From Sophora flavescens (lineage: Eukaryota > Streptophyta > Magnoliopsida > Fabales > Fabaceae), in contig CM061068.1 in the NCBI GenBank assembly GCA_030762895.1, positions 40,038,783 to 40,102,782 of the forward strand: a DNA stretch of 64,000 nucleotides. The letters run 5' to 3'. Numbering within the stretch: position 1 is the stretch's first letter; every line of letters begins with the position of its first letter. The notes under the pieces were generated by a model. The model saw only the letters and a program-made list of their open reading frames with translations, was not told the origin of the DNA and searched no databases. Positions 1 through 10,590 of the stretch are shown in pieces. The translations under genes were made by a program, and so were the position numbers.

Positions 1-243
1 AATCTACAATTGGAAGATCACTACTCTATCAAGAACATCATCATTTCCATCAAGACTTCATGGATCCTCCGGGTACGCTTCCGCATTCATTAGTCATCTT
101 GAATTGGCATGAGATTATTGGTTTTGGATTTGTGCTTGATGAAGAACATGTTTCTTGTTAATGTTGACTTTGTCTACATGATGTTTAAGGAATTAGAAAC
201 ATGTCTAGGCATAAATAATTATGATTCTAACACATATAGGCTC

Positions 244-281
<38 letters not shown>

Positions 282-879
282 GAAATGAAATTATCTTTAA
301 AGTGTAAAAGTAATTATGGCTTCACTTTTAATTTAATAAAATCATATTAAATGATTAAGGATACTTGTATTCACTTTGCATATAACTTTAATTCAAATGA
401 GTTTTTCTTTTAAAATTAGTATGAATCATAACTATATGATATTTTAATCATATTCAATCTCTATATATTAAATTAGAGTATTTATTCTTGAACATAGTTA
501 TTCTTCGTAACCTCTTTTCTCTTTAGCCAGTCACCTATATTAAACAACTTTTGAAATTGTTCTCTAATGTATTTTTAAATCTAATAATAGTTATTGCAAT
601 GAAATCTGCATATCATTTACTTATTATCATTTCATATTTTTTCTTTTCAAGACGAAAAAAATATTCACACTTACATATTAATTTAGAATATAATTTCTTA
701 AAAGTGAATAAATATAGTAGACAAATCTATTATATAAAATGATAGATATCATTCTTAATTTTTTTTAATATGTAAAGTTTAGAATTAACTATGCATACCT
801 TGTTATATGGTTGGGAGGGGACATTCCTTAAATATCGTCCAAATCATTCGATGAAGATTAGTCACTACTTATGATGGTG
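1..879. other. AT-rich intergenic DNA
   Basis: No gene is supported here. The sequence is very AT-rich, with short open frames that have no recognisable composition or motif. A pure (TA)n microsatellite lies at about 247-279. The 63-residue frame at 551-742 looks like random AT-rich translation and I do not call it. Confidence 0.7.
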
Positions 880-897
880 GATATCATACCAATGATA

Positions 898-1049
898 CCT
901 GAGAAGGGGACTAATCTCCCGCGGGAGTTTGTTCGGTACCTCGATGGGTGGCATCCCTGCCAGCTAAGGTTTTTTCCATACTCAAGGCTCGAACCCGAGA
1001 CCTTGATTAAGGGACGAGAGGTCTTTAACCATTCATGCCAACCTCAATT
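898..1049 (-). mobile_element. SINE retrotransposon (tRNA-derived)
   Basis: Read on the minus strand, this 152 bp segment opens with GAGGTTGGCATGAATGG, close to a Pol III A box. About 35 bases on it has an exact B box, GGTTCGAGCC. It is flanked by an 18 bp direct repeat (GATATCRTACCAATGATA) at 880-897 and 1050-1067 with one mismatch, the expected target-site duplication. A 64-residue frame at 871-1065 is only the translation of this SINE. Confidence 0.8.
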
Positions 1050-1290
1050 GATATCGTACCAATGATATGATAACCCAAATATATTTTTTCTTTTAATTTA
1101 TACTTTTTATATCCTATTGTTTTTTAATTTCTCAGGATAACCACCAATCCATCAGGTGAGAGATTAAATCTCACAAAGCAAGGTCAACAGTCAAGTGCCT
1201 TAGCGGGTATCCAAGAGATTCTACTTAAATATATATGTGTGTCTTTCATAGTTTAAATATTCTCTTTAATATCAAACCCAAAAAAATAAA

Positions 1291-1299
<9 letters not shown>

Positions 1300-1334
<35 letters not shown>
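1300..1334. repeat. (TA)n microsatellite
   Basis: An uninterrupted TA dinucleotide tract of about 17 units in AT-rich intergenic sequence. Confidence 0.9.
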
Positions 1335-1336
<2 letters not shown>

Positions 1337-1460
1337 CCTTTTTTATTTCTTATTTTATATTTTTTGAATTTATAATAGTTATTTTTACTCCATGTTAAGA
1401 GTTATTAGATAAGCATTGTGAAGATATCCTTCAATTAAAAGCATTTTTTTTAATGTGAAT

Positions 1461-1673
1461 CATCTCCGTTAAACTTGTCTCTGTCTTCGTGCTCTCTCCT
1501 GTTATAATCACAATTGTACATTATGCATTTAAGGGTCAATTTTTAAAAAAAAAAATAGAAAATAGAAAATTATAACATAAAATGTCAAAGCCAAAATTAA
1601 TTATGTCACTTAAATGCATAACGTATGACTGTAATTGTGATAGGAGAGAGGATGAAGACAAATTAGCGAGATA
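1461..1673. mobile_element. Foldback MITE-like element
   Basis: The two ends form an imperfect inverted repeat of about 65-70 bases. The left arm runs from 1461 to about 1533 and contains CTCTCTCCTGTTATAATCAC and TTATGCATTTAAG. The right arm, about 1608-1673, is its reverse complement, containing CTTAAATGCATAA and GTGATAGGAGAGAG. A short A-rich loop separates them and there is no coding capacity. I could not define a target duplication, so the superfamily is open. Confidence 0.65.
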
Positions 1674-1856
1674 AAATATATTTTCCGTTTTTCTTTCTTT
1701 CGTTTTTAAGACCTAATTAAACAGCTATTATGATGAACACTTTTCTTAAAAAAAATTCAAGAGTTAAAAACAATATCAATTTATTATAATAAAATTCGGA
1801 ATAAAGAAGTACAACTCTGTGCAAGTGTCTAATATTTTACTGAGGAATAAAAAGAC

Positions 1857-3457
1857 GACTAAAGTCCAAATTTGGTTCCTGAGAAAAACAATCGGATCTG
1901 AAATAGTTCATATCCAAAAAAAAGTATCCATTTAATCCTTAAGAATGTAATTATTGGGATACATTAGTCCATCCGTTAGTTGACCACCTTTGACCTTCGT
2001 TAAACTGCTGAGGTGCCCTGTTATGTTGCTTATCTGTCTGTTACGAAACTCATACGTCGCTTTTTTTTCTTTTCTTTTTTCATCTCCTCCCTATCAAAAC
2101 GACGTCGTTTGGGTCTCCCACCTCCCCTATTAAGCTTCTTCCTCCTCCTCCTTCTGTTACACTGATAGAAACCCTAACGGTCATTCTTCCCATTTCCATT
2201 CGAACTGAAACCCTAACTAGTCATTCTTCCCCTTTTCATTCTTGGACCAGCAATGAAATGAGTTGGACATCTAATCCTGTGTCCAGCTGTGATCATAGTT
2301 GTAGTGCTTCCTCAAGCATTGTAACCCCAACGTTTCCTCCTCCCCTTTGCATTTGTAAGAGACCTTATGTTATCAGCACGTCAAGAACAACGAAGAACCC
2401 AAACAGACCCTTCTATGGCTACCCTTGTTTTAAGGTATTGAATTCCATACTTTACTTGCTTATTGGTTGGCTTCCCTTATTTACATTATGACTGGTTTTT
2501 TGTTGCGGGAAAAGAAACCGCACTGTGGCACATTTGTGTGGGTGGATGAATATGAGTTGAAAATGGAAGAAAAGAGAATTAAGGAGAAGGAGATGGGAGA
2601 TGGGAAATTACCCAGCTTGAGCACGTGGCCTTGCAGCTGGTGACAGTGGTGGTGTAACTTGATCACCCATTTCCTACAAATGAGACAAATCAAACCAGTT
2701 ATTAGCATTGAACATAACAGATTCGTGGGACATTATAGTCTCTATGTAATGTATTAGTGACCCAAACCGATCCCTTACAAAATTCACAGGGGACAAATGA
2801 GTCCCTTGAACTGGTTCAGCATGTGTTGTCCAAATTTTAGCAACAGCACACCCAACCATCGATTCTCCAAATTTGTAAAACGAAAAGCGCAAAAGAAGAC
2901 ATATTAGGGAAAAGAGACGAACATTACCTTCGTAAATCAGAGTTTATCAAGTAAGAATTCCTTGAGGGTGCTTTCAATTGCTTGAAATCCTTCCCTTATC
3001 CTTCGTTACGGTGTTCTCCAAATTTCACCACTGATACTTTGTCAAATGCAGAGGTTAGGGAACGAACTAGGGAGAGGGAAATATGCTTAAGGGTTTGGGG
3101 TAGTCGACCATACACGTTCTCTTCCTTCTCTCTATCGACTCCCCAAACGATGATGTTTCCATGTCTCCCATCCCCTTCAAACATCTGTGTTTTGGGCCAA
3201 AGGGTTTTGGTCTTTTATTTTTTATTTAATTTTATGTCTAATTTCCATGCTGGACTAGTTTGTATCAAGTGTAACTGACAACTCAGCAAAATAATGGGTC
3301 ACGTAAGCGGTTTACCGGAGGTGAATTGCGATCAACTAACATATGGACTAATGTGTCCCGGTAATTACATTCTCGGGGATTAAATGAAAAGTTTTTTATG
3401 GATAGGGACTAAATTTGACCGGTGTTTTTTCTCAAGGACCATTTTGGGCCTTTAGTC
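1857..3457. mobile_element. Non-autonomous Mutator-like element (MULE)
   Basis: A 1.6 kb element with long degenerate terminal inverted repeats. The left end begins GACTAAAGTCCAAATTTGG and the right end, reverse-complemented, begins GACTAAAGGCCCAAAATGG. Similarity continues for roughly 130 bases, including CATTTAATCC and ACATTAGTCCAT. It is flanked by a 9 bp direct repeat, TAAAAAGAC at 1848-1856 and TAAAAAGAA at 3458-3466 (8 of 9), the size expected for Mutator-type transposition. No transposase is present. Its cargo is a small spliced GRF zinc-finger gene (2258-2643) in a segment less AT-rich than the surroundings. Confidence 0.8.
2258..2643 (+). CDS. GRF-type zinc-finger protein, two exons, inside a MULE
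   Basis: Exon 1 is 2258-2434 (59 codons, phase 0) and ends AAG|GTATTG. Exon 2 is 2515-2643, after an acceptor ending AAAAG, and terminates at TGA. The product is about 101 residues. The GRF zinc finger starts at residue 31 with CICKRP, has SRTTKNPNRPFYGYPCFK across the middle, and ends in exon 2 with HCGTFVWVDEYE. This matches the plant family pattern of CxC, NPGRxFYxC, then FxWxDE. A charged tail rich in Lys and Glu follows. Such short GRF proteins are repetitive in plants and often TE-associated; their role is unknown, though GRF fingers bind nucleic acid in other proteins. The splice join is my inference from sequence. Confidence 0.7.
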
Positions 3458-3499
3458 TAAAAAGAAAAGGTTTTCCAAATGCAATGCATGAAGCATGTT

Positions 3500-3694
3500 T
3501 TTTTTGTTTCCCGTGGTATCCTCCACGTGCAAATGTGGAGGCTAATCCCTCGAGCCGGGTAGGACCACAAGGACGGCAAATTGCTCTCCCTCAAGAGTTT
3601 TAATGTTGCTATATTTCCAGGGTCAGGATTCAAACTCGAGACCTCTGATTAAATTGGAAGAGATTCGTACCATCTCATTCAAACACTCTCAGAT
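3500..3694 (-). mobile_element. SINE retrotransposon, second copy
   Basis: A 195 bp element on the minus strand. The B-box region reads GAGTTTGAATCC, a degenerate GGTTCGANNCC, and an A-rich tail appears as a T-run at 3500-3508 on the plus strand. A 16 bp target duplication, ATRCATGAAGCATGTT, flanks it at 3484-3499 and 3695-3710 with one mismatch. The body shares GAGGTCTCGAGTTTGAA with the more conserved GAGGTCTCGGGTTCGAA-like region of related plant SINEs. Confidence 0.75.
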
Positions 3695-3710
3695 ATACAT
3701 GAAGCATGTT

Positions 3711-4153
3711 GACATAACGGAGTGGTGATATTATTATGGTGTGTGGAAGAACAGTATAAGGATCTGTGGTCGGTAGTTGAAATTGACAACAAAATAATAT
3801 TGATATTATATCATGCGGTAAAGCCAGCATCGTATCAGATATGTTTTCCTGACAAAATTATATCCTGTCTTTCTGGTCTTATTACTGGCAAAATCTCGTG
3901 GCTCCCACCTCCATTCTCAATATGTTTATACTTTTCAAGAAAATGGTATAAAAACTCTTATTAATTTTACCCGTTTTGATATATAAAAAAAAATTGATAG
4001 ATGTACATTTGGATAAAATACAACAATTTACGTGGGTAATATGTGAAGAAAATAAATTGTAAGTGAGTAAAATTAAGGATGTTGTTACACTTTTCAGTAA
4101 ATAAAAAAAAACTCATGAGGAGTCTTTTAATGTTAAGATGACAAGAGATAAAA
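3711..4153. other. Intergenic gap
   Basis: AT-rich sequence between the second SINE and the left end of the PIF transposon. The frame at 3722-3964 has no recognisable motif and I see no gene. Confidence 0.6.
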
Positions 4154-4479
4154 TGGTATGTTTGATTGTTGTTTTCGAAAACAGTTTTTCTATTTTTAAA
4201 AACAAAAAAATTGTTTGTTCGACTTGTTTTATAAAAATTGGTTTTAAAAACATTAACCGGTTTTTAGTTTTTAAAACAGCATTTAGAGAACATCTCCAAG
4301 ATGTTTTTTTTCTTGTTTTCTATCTTTTTATTTCAGAAACCATCTGAAACACGGAGAATTCCTTGTTTTCTTTAATGGCAATAGAGTAAATATTAGCAAG
4401 TTGTAAATCAGTCATCCTTTTAACTTTATCGTTATCCACTTATCATTCATCGTCAACTCCTCCTTTTCCTCCATAGCTG

Positions 4480-4628
4480 GTAACATCCCACAACAAAAAG
4501 ATAGCAACTTCTTTATCACATATTCACTATCAGTTTTAGAATTTTCATCCCAACCCTATTTTGCTAACATCCCACAACAAAAGGATAGCAACTTCTCTAT
4601 CACATATCACTATCAGTTTCCAGAATTT
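4480..4628. repeat. Tandem duplication of about 80 bp
   Basis: Two adjacent copies both begin TAACATCCCACAACAAAA and contain ATAGCAACTTCT and CACTATCAG. They sit in the 5' part of the PIF element upstream of a GC-richer, leader-like stretch at 4640-4800. That stretch ends in CCG|GTATG, a possible first-exon donor of the transposon gene. Confidence 0.65.
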
Positions 4629-4977
4629 GTATATATAAGAAAGGAAACCCTCAAGCCTCACTTCACCCCAGCCCCTGCCTCCTTCCCGTCGACGCTGCTC
4701 CCACTGCGTTGTCATTGCGGTCGCTCCTCCCACGCCGTCGAATGTTGCTGTCACGCTCCTCACCTCCCTCTGACCCACGTCTTCAATCCGGTATGTTCTG
4801 CATCTTCCTCTATTTATTTTTTGCATCGTCTGTCTGTGTATCCCTGACTCTTCCTCTAATCTAGATTATTATTATTTTTACTATTATTGTTTGTTTTCTG
4901 CATCTTATGCTATTTTTTCCAGTAATTTTGATTCAGTTACTGTTATTTTGATTATTAATTTTGGTACTATTTTTGAT

Positions 4978-5130
4978 GGATTCAAAGAACAATGTCCAGA
5001 GCTTTTTCATTTTAGCCTAACTCATTGAATAAAGAAGGATAGATAAAGCTTTACAATCAATTGGATAATTTCATTTCTCACGTGGATTCAAAGAAACAAT
5101 GTCCATAGCTTGTTCATCTTAGCCTAACTA
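4978..5130. repeat. Short direct repeat in the PIF 5' region
   Basis: Two copies of a roughly 45-base segment, at about 4978-5025 and 5083-5130, share GATTCAAAGAA, CAATGTCCA and TTAGCCTAACT. Otherwise 4860-5800 has no recognised gene and probably represents the 5' intron or leader of the PIF ORF1 gene. Confidence 0.55.
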
Positions 5131-5840
5131 CTTATAACTCTCAATTTTTAATAAGAGCTTTATAATTTCCTGCCACACTCTGTACGTTACTATAGCTTGC
5201 ATCCTCAAATGTCCTTCAAGTTTATTGCTTTAATGTTTTGTTGTGTTTAGTGGGTATTTGTGAAAATCCAAAGGGGTTATGAAGTTTTGGGTTGTGATGT
5301 CTTTGATAGTTGACTTGAAGGTCATCTCCTTTTATAAGTAGTCAGTAGTTGAAGTACCATTCGATAGATAGTTAACTTGATATGGACAAGTGCCACCAGA
5401 TGAAGGACATTGTGTATGTTGCTCGCATAAGCTGTTATCACACAAAACATTTCCTATGCAGACTTCCTGTAGAGTTGATTAGCATTGAATTAATTTTCCT
5501 ATGTTAGTTCTACTGTTCCCTTGCTTGTGTGTTAAATGTAGCACTGCAAATGATTTGAGAAGTCACATTTTTTGGGTACAAAATCACATTTTTATCATGG
5601 AGGCTAGATGATGCAATTGAAGTCAGTTTGCTTCTTTTCTACCACGTGCAAGGACTTAGCACATGCAATTTACTTCTTAGCATATGCAATTTACTTCTTT
5701 TCTATACGTTATGAGTTACTATGAATTTTTTTCAACTTTTTTTTTTATAAGCATTGTTTAAAGTTTTTTCTCTCTTCTATATAAGCATTGTTTAAAGTTT
5801 GTTTAGTTGCCTACTTACTTTCAATGTGATGTTCACAATA

Positions 5841-6842
5841 GATGGAAACTAATATTGAAAAAAAATGAGTCAAAGATTTGGTCTCAACCAATAATTAAGA
5901 CTTACATAGAGATTATGGGTGATGAGGTAACCAAAGGAAATATGCAGAATGGTGTCTTGCAGCCTAAAATATGGATGTCTATGAAGGAAAGGTTAAACTC
6001 TATGACTAATCGCTCTTTTAGTCTCAAGCAAATAAAGCAAAAGTTCAATAGATTGCGGACTAAACATCGTGAGTTCTCTTTACTCTTGCAACACACTGGA
6101 TTTGGTTGGGATGCCGAAACCAACACTGTTACGGCTAGTGAAGATGTTTGGCAAACTTATATTCGAGTATATTTAATAGTTTGATTGTGAGGATATGATT
6201 TTATTTACTGGTCAATATTTTTAAGTATCACCTTATTTTTTTTAAATGATTTTAGGCACATCTCGGCGTTGCTCAATTTCAAAGGAAGGGATGTGAGCAT
6301 TATAAGTTATTAGGAATCATATTCAACAGAAGTACCGCAATCGGAGTACTACATCATTCATCTACCCAGGACCCACCAAATACAGATGAAGAAAATGAGC
6401 TTGAAAATCAATACGTTAATACGGGGGTTCATGTAGACCTTGATCAATACCAGGATAGTTCAGATGACGTGCAAACATTTGAGCGCACAACACGTAGTGG
6501 AAAGCACACAATTCGGGTTAAAGAGCGTAAGTCCAAGAAAGAGCCTAGAAGTTATGAAATGGGAGATGCACTTCAAGCATGGGGTGAAGCATCTAAAGTA
6601 AAGTAGAGTTTTGTTTAGCTAGGGCTGAGATGTATAGGGCTAAGAGTAATGAGGCCACTTCTTCATCTGCACCACCTGATTATTCTATTGCTAAGTGTGT
6701 GATTGCTCTTGATGAAATGGAAGGCATTTCAGATGACCTCTATGCAAAAGCCTTGAAGCATTTTAAAGAGGCTGATGTGAGGGAAATGTTCCTAACCATG
6801 TGTGGCGAAAGGAAAATGGGATTTCTGACTAGACTTGAGTAA
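5841..6842 (+). pseudogene. PIF/Harbinger ORF1: Myb/SANT-like DNA-binding protein
   Basis: The second gene typical of PIF/Harbinger elements, whose product helps the transposase bind element ends and reach the nucleus. Exon 1 is 5841-6166 (donor CGA|GTATAT) and exon 2 is 6256-6842 (acceptor TTTTAG|GCACAT). The Myb/SANT-like domain covers most of exon 1, with conserved tryptophans and the ending TGFGWDAETNTVTASEDVW. A low-complexity basic linker follows, then a conserved C-terminal block around VIALDEMEGI. Two lesions are visible. An A8 run at 5858-5865 puts the likely ATG at 5841 out of frame, and a single-base loss near 6600 (a TAG at the AAGTAG sequence) separates the linker from the C-terminal block, which is open from 6630. 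Confidence 0.75.
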
Positions 6843-7118
6843 TTTAAGTGTAGGGAGGTGTTTTGATTTTGATTAATTTAAGTTTAGGAAGAAACTTTTA
6901 CGTTCTTAAGAAGGATGTTTGTTTTTCTAGGTATGTTTATTTATTTATGGATTTAATTATTATCTATGGATGTTTATTTATTTATAGGTGTTTACTTATC
7001 TATGGATGTTCGTTTATCTACGCATGTTTATTTGAGTAGTTTGAGCGCAGAAATATTTTTATTTTATAATTCTTAATTTAAGTCTTCTTATGGAATTGTA
7101 TGACAGGATTTATCTACA
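6843..7118. other. Spacer between the PIF genes
   Basis: AT-rich sequence with imperfect repeats of TATGGATGTTTATTTATTT between about 6930 and 7040. No gene is seen. Confidence 0.6.
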
Positions 7119-7332
7119 ATGAACATTGAAAATACTTCATTGGAAGATGATGCTTGCACCGTCGACGAATCTTCATCCGATTCAAGTGATGATGAATTAG
7201 CTGAGCTATTCATAATTAATATGATTTACAACCACAATCAGAAATTTTTAAATAAAAACAAGGTTCAGACGTCTGCACTAACTGGTCATGAATTTATTTG
7301 AGGTATTAAATGGATCAGGATCGGTTTGCTAT
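7119..7332 (+). pseudogene. PIF/Harbinger transposase, N-terminal part
   Basis: The open frame from ATG 7119 has an acidic Ser/Asp-rich N-terminus and reaches TSALTGHEF, typical of the start of plant PIF transposases. It stops at TGA 7299-7301. One base out of phase, the sequence continues as LNGSGSVCY up to 7332, where the Athila retrotransposon interrupts it. The frame is recovered at 19629, beyond the second copy of the 5 bp target site GCTAT, reading into ELFRMEK. A frameshift near 7300 therefore exists independently of the insertion. Confidence 0.75.
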
Positions 7333-7335
7333 CGT

Positions 7336-8734
7336 TGACGGTCTTGACAAGTATACCAAGTCGCAAAAGTAGTAAAGAGGTAAGAGGGATATCGTTCCCA
7401 CGAGGACTGAGACAAGTACTAGCACGTAACAAATCAACTACTATCTAAGCGGATATTTGGAAGGAAGGGAGCTCAATATTAAATACCAAGCCCAACAAGA
7501 GTTAAAATTTAAAATAAACAAAATAAAGGGAACAAGTTCTTTTAGGATTTTTATCAAACACTTGGAATGCAAAAAAAAGGATTCTTCAAATATGATGAAA
7601 GATGTTGGGATTAAACTTCACTAAACCTTTGCCTCATGCAATACTAAGACCACCAATCCAATTTATACTTCAAATATTAAAATCAACCCACAAGATTACT
7701 CAAGTCCTAATTCCTTAGATGACAAGAGCCTAAATCCCCTAATTAGACCCTAATTCCTTAGGTGGCTTAATTAATAAATTTGCATTAAGAGTAGGGATTA
7801 CATGATTACTAATAAACCAAAATCCATTCCTAGATGAAAGGTTTACTAGGTGATTAATTCCATATCAAGAAATGATAAGAACTTCCCAATTCCAAATCAA
7901 ATCTCAGAACAGTTCATGGATGATAAGACCACAAAAAGCATTAAGCATAGGAATCAAACACTAATAAAGAAGCATAAACATGGATTAATAAATCAAGGCA
8001 AATACATGAGATTCGGTTTAGCTACATCTAATCCCATCAAAAAGGGAATTTAGCTACTCATAGTCATAGAGAAAGCCAAAATAAAAGAAATAGGAACAAA
8101 GGAGAGAAGAAACTCCATGGAAGCTTTCCACAGCCGTCACCGCAGCCCCTGGTTCAGAGAAAACGTCTTTTTAGGGTAAAAGTCTCCCCTCTGTTCTGCC
8201 CAAATGCCTTATTTATAGATTAGGGAAGTTTCAATCCCAATCTAACACAAATTCATATCCAAATAATGCGCGTCACGACCGTGATGGCCATCACGGTCAG
8301 GCCGTGACGGGTTCTGCCATGGGCTCTTCTTCAATTTTTGGTTTGTCACGGCCGTGACGCTCATCACGGTTAGGCCGTGATCAGTTCTGCCTGATGAGGG
8401 TCTGGTTCAGCTGACATGTCACGGCCGTGACCAGTTCTGAATTTTGCCTTCTTTTCTTTTCAGTTTTGCTTGATCATGGCCGTGATGGTCATCACGGCTA
8501 GGCCGTGATGGGATCTGTTTAGCTCATTTTATTCACTTTCCAAGCCCCATCTTCATGCAAGCTCCATCATGGTTGATCTTGAGCATTTAATCCTTAATTT
8601 CTGCAAAACAACACCACAAAACCGCCTTACCCGTTCCAAGGTAAAAACTAACAAAAATCAAATAAAAATTGCCTAAACTATATGAAAATGCATGCAGAAT
8701 GTAAATGAAATATGAGGTGAAAACACACTCATCA
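7336..8734 (-). repeat. Athila 3' LTR
   Basis: On the minus strand it starts TGATGAGTGTG and ends near GACCGTCA. It is nearly identical to 18230-19628. It contains a cluster of palindromic TCACGGCC/GGCCGTGA blocks at 8273-8510 and the TATA-like CTATAAATAAG downstream of them on the minus strand (about 8210-8220), consistent with a U3 promoter. Confidence 0.92.
8273..8510. repeat. Palindromic TCACGGCC-type repeat cluster in the Athila LTR
   Basis: Repeated, slightly varied blocks such as TCACGGCCGTGAC, ATCACGGTTAGGCCGTGAT and ATCACGGCTAGGCCGTGAT, spaced by 10-60 bases. The same cluster is in the other LTR at 19166-19403. Related clusters occur at 10165-10335 and 31265-31560. Confidence 0.85.
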
Positions 8735-8736
8735 AA

Positions 8737-8749
8737 TCACCCCAAGCTT
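8737..8749 (-). promoter_or_regulatory. Athila polypurine tract
   Basis: On the minus strand AAGCTTGGGGTGA lies directly before the 3' LTR, the expected place for the plus-strand priming site of reverse transcription. Confidence 0.7.
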
Positions 8750-9277
8750 AAAACTTTGCTTGTCCTCAAGCAATCACCAAGGCCAGAAGATATAAATAAT
8801 CAGAGCATGGATAGTGAACCAAGAACCCGAGTAACTAATCCAAGTAACAGACATTTTCAAATAATTCACCAAGAGACAATCAATTTCAAGTCCAATTAGA
8901 AGCTTAAGTTTCCTAGACTCATATTCTCACTGATTCGGGCACTCTTTCTCACCTCACTCAAGTGTTTAAGGATATATGACAATTCGCTCAATTTCCTCAA
9001 GGAATGAATTCTACCATAAGCTTGACTATTAACCAAATCTCTACTTTATTAATGAAAACACATAAGAATCAAGAGGTCTTTTACTTTGGTTGTAACAGGG
9101 CCATGGGATTAATCGTTAGGTGGGGAAATCAAGAAAAGGAAATTGCAAGAAGGCTAAACAAAATATCAAGCATTGCAAAGCATGACACCTTCTAAAATAC
9201 CTTTTTGGGTTTTGATTCATTTTTCCACCTTTCTTTCTTTCTTTTTATTTTATTTCCCACTTCCTTTTGTCATCCCC

Positions 9278-9280
<3 letters not shown>

Positions 9281-9358
<78 letters not shown>
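9281..9358. repeat. Compound (TC)n(TA)n microsatellite
   Basis: About ten TC units followed directly by about 29 TA units. Confidence 0.95.
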
Positions 9359-9361
<3 letters not shown>

Positions 9362-10164
9362 GAGAAGGGGAGATTTTCAATTCAAGAGAAATATTTTTCT
9401 AACTTTCTCATCCCATACTTTTTCAAACTACCTTTTTACCCTTTTGTGCAATACTTTAGAGGGTCTCCTACCAAGCATCATTCATCAAAATATTTCAAGG
9501 TACCAAGAAAAGTATTTTATTCTTGTAGGCACAAATTCAGGCAACTAAGGGGTAGCATTTAATCAATCAAAGCTCAGAAGGCCAGAAAAATACCTAGTGC
9601 CTCAATCATTTTCAAAAATGTTTTCAAAAATTTTTAAGCTTCAAAACGGTTTCAAGTCAAGTTCTAGAGAATACCATCCAAGAGGAATAAAATACTCTAT
9701 CACAAAGAATGGGGTAGATTTAGTGAGTACCCCTCTTTGGCTCAAAAATCTCACATTTAGTAGTTCAAAAATCAACGAGAAACACAAATCTACGGAACCA
9801 CATGCTAATTATCAACTATCAAAGTTCATCTCAAGCATTTTTATTTGTAGCCTTATCACAAGAATAAAAAAATTGGATTCAAAAATTCACTACCTCAATT
9901 TATTTGGCACTAAGTTCTCACAATTGGATGCATAATCTAAGCAAGGGGTAATCTAATCATGTGATCATGCAAAACTATGCCTATATGAATGCAACATGAA
10001 AAATGCAAAAATTCAAAAATTTGCAAAAGTACCCCTACCCCAAGCTTAAAAACCTACATTGTCCCCAATGTAAATAATCAAGTCGGAGAGAGGAGAAAAA
10101 TGGAACAACTCACCGAGGTGGTAGCGGGTGCTGGCTCACATGCCTAGTCGAAGAGATGCTGGAA

Positions 10165-10335
10165 AATGTGTCGCGGTCGTGATGCTCATCACGGGAAGGC
10201 CGTGATCAATTCTGGTCCATAGGAGCTAGCCTATCACGGCCGTGACCTCCATCACGGCTAGGCCGTGATACTCTCTGATCTTCAGGGTCCTTCTCATCAC
10301 GCCCGTGATCGATATCACGGCTGGGCCGTGATCCA
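10165..10335. repeat. Internal palindromic TCACGG-type cluster of Athila
   Basis: At least six blocks related to ATCACGGCCGTGA and ATCACGGCTAGGCCGTGAT outside the LTR, upstream of the polypurine tract. They share the block sequence and spacing of the LTR cluster. Confidence 0.8.
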
Positions 10336-10590
10336 TTCTGATCTTCTCATTAAGCTGATCCTGGGCATGATGACTTCTGCTTTATTTGTCCTTGCCTTTT
10401 TGCTCTTCCTTCCTTCAGAAACTGAAAATACTTGGCAAAGCCATCACTTAGTGATCTTTCTTTTCTTATCTTCTCAATTTATTAAAAAACAAAATTTCAA
10501 AAAAAAAAACAAACGGAAAAGGGAAAGAAAACTTGGGTTGCCTCCCAAGAAGCGCTTCTTTAACGTCACTAGCTTGACGGGTCGGTGATC

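Larger units (their letters stand above)
8750..10590. other. Athila region between integrase and 3' LTR, no env-like ORF
   Basis: About 1.8 kb with no credible open frame on either strand. Many Athila elements carry an env-like or extra ORF here; none is recognisable. The stretch holds a compound (TC)n(TA)n microsatellite at 9281-9358 and a palindromic TCACGG-type cluster at 10165-10335. The frames at 9173-9562 only translate the microsatellite. Confidence 0.7.

Noticed and set aside
898..1049. Possible tRNA gene because of A and B box motifs
   Set aside because: No cloverleaf or acceptor stem can be formed. The target-site duplications show it is a SINE.
4545..4826. Minus-strand frame of 93 codons in GC-richer sequence
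   Set aside because: It is antisense to the leader-like first exon of the PIF transposon gene and shows no domain.
9173..9562. Three overlapping plus-strand frames of 65-129 codons
   Set aside because: They translate the (TC)n(TA)n microsatellite and AT-rich flanks (runs of SLSLS and IYIYIY). No biological signal.
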